DNA of 64,000 nt, taken from Hygrocybe punicea (Eukaryota > Basidiomycota > Agaricomycetes > Agaricales > Hygrophoraceae). A program made the translations under genes and the position numbers. This document shows positions 59,601 to 64,000 of the stretch, one piece after another. Location: the NCBI GenBank assembly GCA_963556145.1, contig OY744463.1, positions 1,054,001-1,118,000 on the forward strand, in the 5' to 3' direction. Numbering within the stretch: position 1 is the stretch's first letter; every line of letters begins with the position of its first letter. Under the pieces are notes generated by a model. That model was given only the letters and a program-made list of their open reading frames with translations. It was not told the DNA's origin and ran no database searches.

Positions 59601-61533
59601 GCAGTCCCAAGCAACAATCGGATCAGCGAATGTTCGTCTAATGCACAAAAAGGTCAGATATGTCTAAATAAAGATGAAACAACATACTCAATTGAGCCAC
59701 GGACCCCTTGCATTATTTTTAACGGCGTCGCATTTGGAGATGTAGCTACAAATCGAATGTGAAACTCTTCAGATAGCTTTTCTCTTGGTAATGTGCCATT
59801 TGATATATAGCACGAGAAGTGCTTACTCCACTGCTTGGACTTGTTGCCTGACACATCATCAATGAAAATGATGATCGGAACTGAATAGATGGGATGGGAG
59901 CCGGCCTTGGTACAGAGTGGATGGGGCATTTGATCAGCATAAACTTGGCAAGATGCTAGATACTAGTCATTAGTGAGGAACCTCAGGAGGCTTGACGGAC
60001 ATACAGGCAAAAGGATAGATGCCCGAGGAGGCTACCAAAATCTCATCAAATGTGTCAATGAATGAAGCCACTGAAACGGCAGCAATTTTGTCATTTTTGA
60101 CGACAAAACCCTCCTGTGTAGACATGTTACTGACGAAGCATTCATGAGAACCGTGTGAATAAACTTACTGGTGTGTCATCGACATGGTGGCCCATTGCCC
60201 ACATTTCACGGTTCTTGGTTAACCATCGTGTCGGAATAAACCATCGGTTGTTTGTTCTTCGCACCAGTTCGTTGACATAGAATATCTTGTGGTTATGCTT
60301 GATTGTTGGCATCAGCAAATGATCAGGGATGTCTCGCAGCATCTTAGATCCGTGCCAAAGTTTGCCCATTGTCCCCGAAGCATCAGGGTAGAAGACCATT
60401 GAGGGTCAGGTAATAGGGTTCGACATGTCCTGAGAAAAGTGAGCAGAAAGCAGTGGGCAGATGCGGCTTGGAATACCTTAGCAATGGCATCACTAATCTC
60501 GTTTAGGTACCATACATGTCCCTGGGCCGACTCTTGCCGCGTTGTAGGGTCACCAAGGTCCTTCTTGAGTTTCTCTTGACATCTGCAAAGTCCATCATAA
60601 TGTGGTACTTTAGCACCAAGTTCCCTTGCCCACGACAGGACGGCTTTTTGCTGCACGCATGAGAAACGAAGTTGAGGCGAATTGAACAAGACGTCGGTAA
60701 GAAATGCATGTATCGTACCACAACCATCAGTGGGAAACAGAATGGATGGAGAACACGCACTTACAGCCTTATCTGGGTAAGGAAACCACTGCTCATTCAC
60801 ATCTGCACCAAACCAAGTGTCCAGGAGATCCTCAGAAGACAAAGAATCATCTGAGAGACCAATGTACCATCAGCCATGGACCAAGAGAAGCCAAAACGTG
60901 CAAACCTTCATCCTCATCATCCTCGCTGTCACTATCCTCACTCAGATCAGGAAGAGGGATCTCGTCATCAAATGAATGGTTTGGATTGCGGCTTTCTGCG
61001 ACATTGAGTGCTCGTGCCAGCGACTCAGCAAGTGGGTCGGAGAGGTCAGATCCTGCACTGAAATAAAGGCGATTGCTGTTTGCATCCGTAAATATTGATT
61101 GCATAGGTATACTGGTTGTAAGGATTTCATCATCCCAATTCGAGTGGTCTGGTGCAGGCTCCCAATTGTCGGTGTGCCAGGTAGGCTCCGATCTATCTTC
61201 GGGACCCTTGCCGTCTTCATAGCCTGGATGGTTAGGATGGTGATGTATATCCCACATTGTACTCACTTGGGGCCGGGTTCGAAGTGGATGCCATGCGGTC
61301 TCAACGTGCTGACTCCCTCTCTGTGGCCTTGCGAGACCAGTCTTTATGTTTGGCAGAACTCGCATGGGTGCTGAGGTGTCATGTGGTGGTTCGTGGGCGC
61401 CCAGGACAGACCCGGCATATTGCCTCACTGTCTTTGATGTCGAAATCTGTGCAAAACAAGTATGAAGACTGTGAGCCTGTTGCTATATTGACAACTCACC
61501 ACTACGGTCATGTCTCTTCCTTGGCTGCCACAT
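56634..61533 (-). CDS. Large multi-exon transposon protein of Agaricomycetes
   Basis: ATG 61533 (MWQPRKRHDRS), then a Cys/His finger (ICRVCPGRPRTTT-stop-HLSTH), an acidic region, NEQWFPYPDKAV, LGDPTTRQESAQGHVWYLNEI, LQPYGHLWAGDNPMQAELCS with FCCTCKVGG, and MDIHLDMPTEILHTILLGVVK. Next come HFKTVSQVMAFTVYDLVPRE, KPKFHFLLHLVFYIRPFGPA with TERFESYNAVFRAASIYSN, VNLQHDCEHGKC and HADDVHFIVN. Near the end are a SAP-like helix pair (VSKDMLKYFCRQESLLVGGNK) and a basic PRKRRRN patch. This order is a widespread repetitive family in Agaricomycetes. The ILHTILLGVVK block resembles the tnp2 region of CACTA transposases, which is inference. About 12 or more exons. The one clear lesion is TGA at 61381-61379. 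Confidence 0.65.
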
Positions 61534-62330
61534 TGTAAGGATGGGTTCGTCAGCGAGAGTAGGGATTAACCCGGCCTTGACCCGACGTCCAACATTATTG
61601 GCGGAAATGATGCCAGATCTACATCAACCCAATGTCAGACCAGTGGGATCGAGATTTTGCGGCATCTCGCGTCGGGACCCGCCTGCTTCTCAATCGCAAA
61701 ACTACAAGCGGACTGATCGAGATGTGACCATCGTCGATTTCTGCACAAGCTAGAAGTAGGGAATCAAATTGCAGGTTTCAGATCGTAGTTGCTACCAAAA
61801 TGAGTCTAAATCCCACTATTCTCCGACGCTGCCCTTCCCACTTCCCGGAGACACTGTGGCGCCAATGGCGGTGTAGCCAAGAAAACACAAGTTAACAATT
61901 TTGGCTTAGCATGACGTGATTTTTCCAGTAGATAACAATACAATTGACCTCCGTGATGTGACAAATTGTTATAATTCGCGAGAGTACAGTATTCGCGAGG
62001 GCAACCAATTGATAACTGTCAGGGAGCACAGCAGAATTGTCATCCACATCGAAGAGAACGAGAGCCGAGAGCTTCATTGTAAATTCTCCTCATGCATTGG
62101 TCACAATGTATCGGCTACCGATTTGTGTGGCGATACCTACTAGGTTGCCAAGAATCCGTCAGACTTCACCAAAGCTTTGGAACACGACATTCATCTTTCT
62201 ATTATTTGACTGTGCACCGTCCGATCCAACGCAGGCAGCTTTCTGTAGGATATTAAGCAGTTGAGTGAGTATCATTGTGGTCATGCAGATATGCACCTTC
62301 ATATTTATTCTGCCGTTGAAATTTTCTTGA
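61534..62330. other. No gene seen
   Basis: Upstream region of the large transposon gene and left flank of the NACHT-like fragment. Short open frames only. Confidence 0.4.
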
Positions 62331-62660
62331 TTGCTGATTTTTGCTTTGATGACTTTAGTCATCTTTCCGGTACTTCACCGCTTCAGCGACAACGTGGAGG
62401 ATCTGGGACACCCGGCATTGGTCATCCGACGATGGGCAGATAACCTAGCTTCATCCGATCCTCGTATTGACATAGCTCTCAACAAGACGACAAGCATCAT
62501 TGGTCACTGCACATACTTGTTCGCCAAGCTTCGCCGAACCACCGTCCTGCCATTGGGTCACATTAAAAGGGTCGTGGCCATCAATGCACTGGACGAGTGT
62601 GCGAGCACCAGGCATCCCAAAGACACTTCCACCATTTATCAAGATTCTGCATACGTTGTA
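62331..62660 (+). pseudogene. NACHT-type NTPase fragment (NLR-like)
   Basis: The open frame contains LASSDPRIDIALNKTTSIIG, a PLGHIKRVVAI stretch and NALDEC. Fungal NACHT proteins have a hydrophobic strand followed by DALDEC (Walker B) at this spacing. Here the first Asp codon is AAT (Asn). No P-loop is seen upstream and the frame degrades into repeats after 62660. The fragment is therefore a relic of an NLR-like gene. Confidence 0.5.
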
Positions 62661-62739
62661 GAGGGTCGACGTCCCTCTGAGTCCGTATCATCAATATATC
62701 ATGAATCCGGACCAACCCGATGCCGCCATTCGACTTGCA

Positions 62740-62825
62740 TTCGAACCCGACGTAACCCGACGCAACCCGACATGACGTGACGTGACGTGACCCGACGTGA
62801 CCGACATAACCCGACGTATGCCGCT
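62740..62825. repeat. Degenerate ACCCGACGT / TGACGTGACG repeat
   Basis: Repeated AACCCGAC and GACGTGACGTGACGTGAC units, continuing irregularly to about 62815. Confidence 0.7.
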
Positions 62826-63298
62826 TCATCACAGCCACTCTCAGACCAAATCCGGCAGCCTCAAACGCCTCGGAGTTCCAATTCCAGGAGATGGATCTCT
62901 TCGGACTCAATCCCCGACTTCGGATTTACTTTATTTATGCATCCCATCGTCCTTTCGGAGATATGTAGGACTTTCTAGATCTTTTCCTTGCATATTCGTT
63001 TTCCCCTCCATTTCCTGTCTTCGTTGCTTTGCAACCCCCCTTTCCACATCCCCATTCCAACCTTTCTTTGTAGCTTACCATCGGCCGAAGTAGACACGTC
63101 CGAAAGTAGATTACTGTTTCCTGTACTATAAAAACGGTCCCCGACGACCGTACAAAATAAGATACCCTTAGTCCCCGTTTCCCTCATAGTCAGAATCGTT
63201 TAAATCCCTTCAAATGCTCGTCCACGTAGTTCCTTAGCCTTTTTATAGTTTACTTCGTTGTCTTCCTCATTGTTCCCGTATATTCATTCATCGTTTCC

Positions 63299-63336
63299 GA
63301 CCCGACCCGACCCGACCCGACCCGACCCGTCGTACC
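63299..63336. repeat. (CCCGA)n microsatellite
   Basis: About seven tandem CCCGA units. Confidence 0.85.
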
Positions 63337-64000
63337 CGACATCGTCGGCATCGTCGGGTTCATTCGTTTTCAGTCCGTTCACCATCGGGTTCATCGTCAT
63401 TTATCCATTTTCACTCCGTTCATCGCCGGATTCGTCGTAATTAGTCCCGTTTATGCGGCGGCTTTACTTTTATTTCACTTTCACTTCCTTTTACTACTAT
63501 TCCCGACACTGAATTATCCAGTCACTTCTACGCTGACACCCTCTGGTTAGGATCTTTATTTATTTCTTTTATATAGTTCCGAAGCCACCAAGAACCCGCA
63601 TCTACAACGTGACGCACCCCACGACAAGCCTCACATTTGAGAAAAGCTGCTCGACATCAAGGATGCGAACACTGCTGCTAATATCTCCATCATCATCATT
63701 TCCTGGGAGATTCGCATAACCTAAGAGTCATACTGATGGGCGATCTTAGGAGGTGGTCGATGCATTCAGTCAGTTTCTTCAAGTGCGACGCACGTTCATT
63801 TTGTGACATATACTCTTACTACCTCATTGCTAGACCTGTGACCGTTCTCTCGGCGAGCCCTAAACGGGATATCTCGCTAGAGAGACCTGAAGATCTGAGC
63901 TTGAATTTAGTTGTTCCCGGGAGTTTCTATATTAGGGTAGACTAAATAAGGAAATTTATCACGTTTCTCTTATCGTTATCTTATCAGGCCTTTACCTGCA
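63337..64000. other. No gene seen
   Basis: T- and C-rich sequence with CATCGTCGG/TTCATTCGTT-type near repeats (63340-63440). No supported gene to the window end. Confidence 0.4.

Noticed and set aside
63299..63336. (CCCGA)n as a telomere repeat
   Set aside because: The unit differs from the fungal TTAGGG repeat, the run is short and sequence continues on both sides.
1..64000. CRISPR arrays and prokaryotic operons
   Set aside because: No regularly spaced identical repeats with unique spacers; spliced genes show a eukaryotic genome.
1..64000. tRNA or rRNA genes
   Set aside because: None recognised by eye; a covariance-model scan would be needed to exclude tRNAs.

Overview
The window looks like a chromosomal piece of an agaricomycete (mushroom-forming basidiomycete) genome. 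Reasons: host genes are split by many ~45-60 nt introns with very small exons; there is an HGD/DFD fungal-type kinase, a basidiomycete MARVEL protein and a DUF6729 gene; and the repeats are typical of Agaricomycetes (tyrosine-recombinase retroelements, Copia, pogo-like DDE, a very large multi-exon transposon family, crinkler-type effector genes).

Layout. (1) 0-0.8 kb is the end of a CAG-rich hAT-type MITE. (2) 1.6-19.5 kb is the host-gene island: a Rieske + ferritin-like (DUF455) fusion (-), a kinase (+), two broken mobile-element genes head to head (6.7-9.5 kb), a secreted S1/P1 nuclease (+), a CorA Mg2+ transporter (+), Swi5 (+), an RCC1-repeat protein (-), NAD-malic enzyme (-) and a MARVEL membrane protein (-). 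(3) 19.8-30.2 kb is a four-level nest: a gag-bearing element with inverted ends is split by a 7.7-kb Copia element (TSD GTCTC), which is itself split by a 1.8-kb mini-LTR element (TSD ACGC) and a 712-bp hAT MITE. (4) 30.2-39.1 kb is a cluster of hAT-like palindromic elements forming a ~1-kb inverted repeat, with a second, young mini-LTR element inserted (identical LTRs by eye). (5) 40.3-42.8 kb is a crinkler-type effector/toxin gene. (6) 43.3-51.6 kb is a pogo-like transposase broken mainly by TGA codons, then a tyrosine-recombinase (Ngaro/DIRS-like) retroelement whose RT is split by an 836-bp DNA element. (7) 52-61.5 kb holds remnants and a large multi-exon transposon gene. (8) 62.3-64 kb has a NACHT-type fragment and CCCGA-type repeats.

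The host genes are housekeeping (metabolism, repair, transport) plus one secreted nuclease. The right two thirds is transposon-dominated accessory DNA, the setting in which crinkler-type and NLR-type genes are usually found. No rRNA, tRNA or CRISPR was recognised. Splice junctions were worked out by eye from frame, GT/AG sites and family motifs. No database search was possible.
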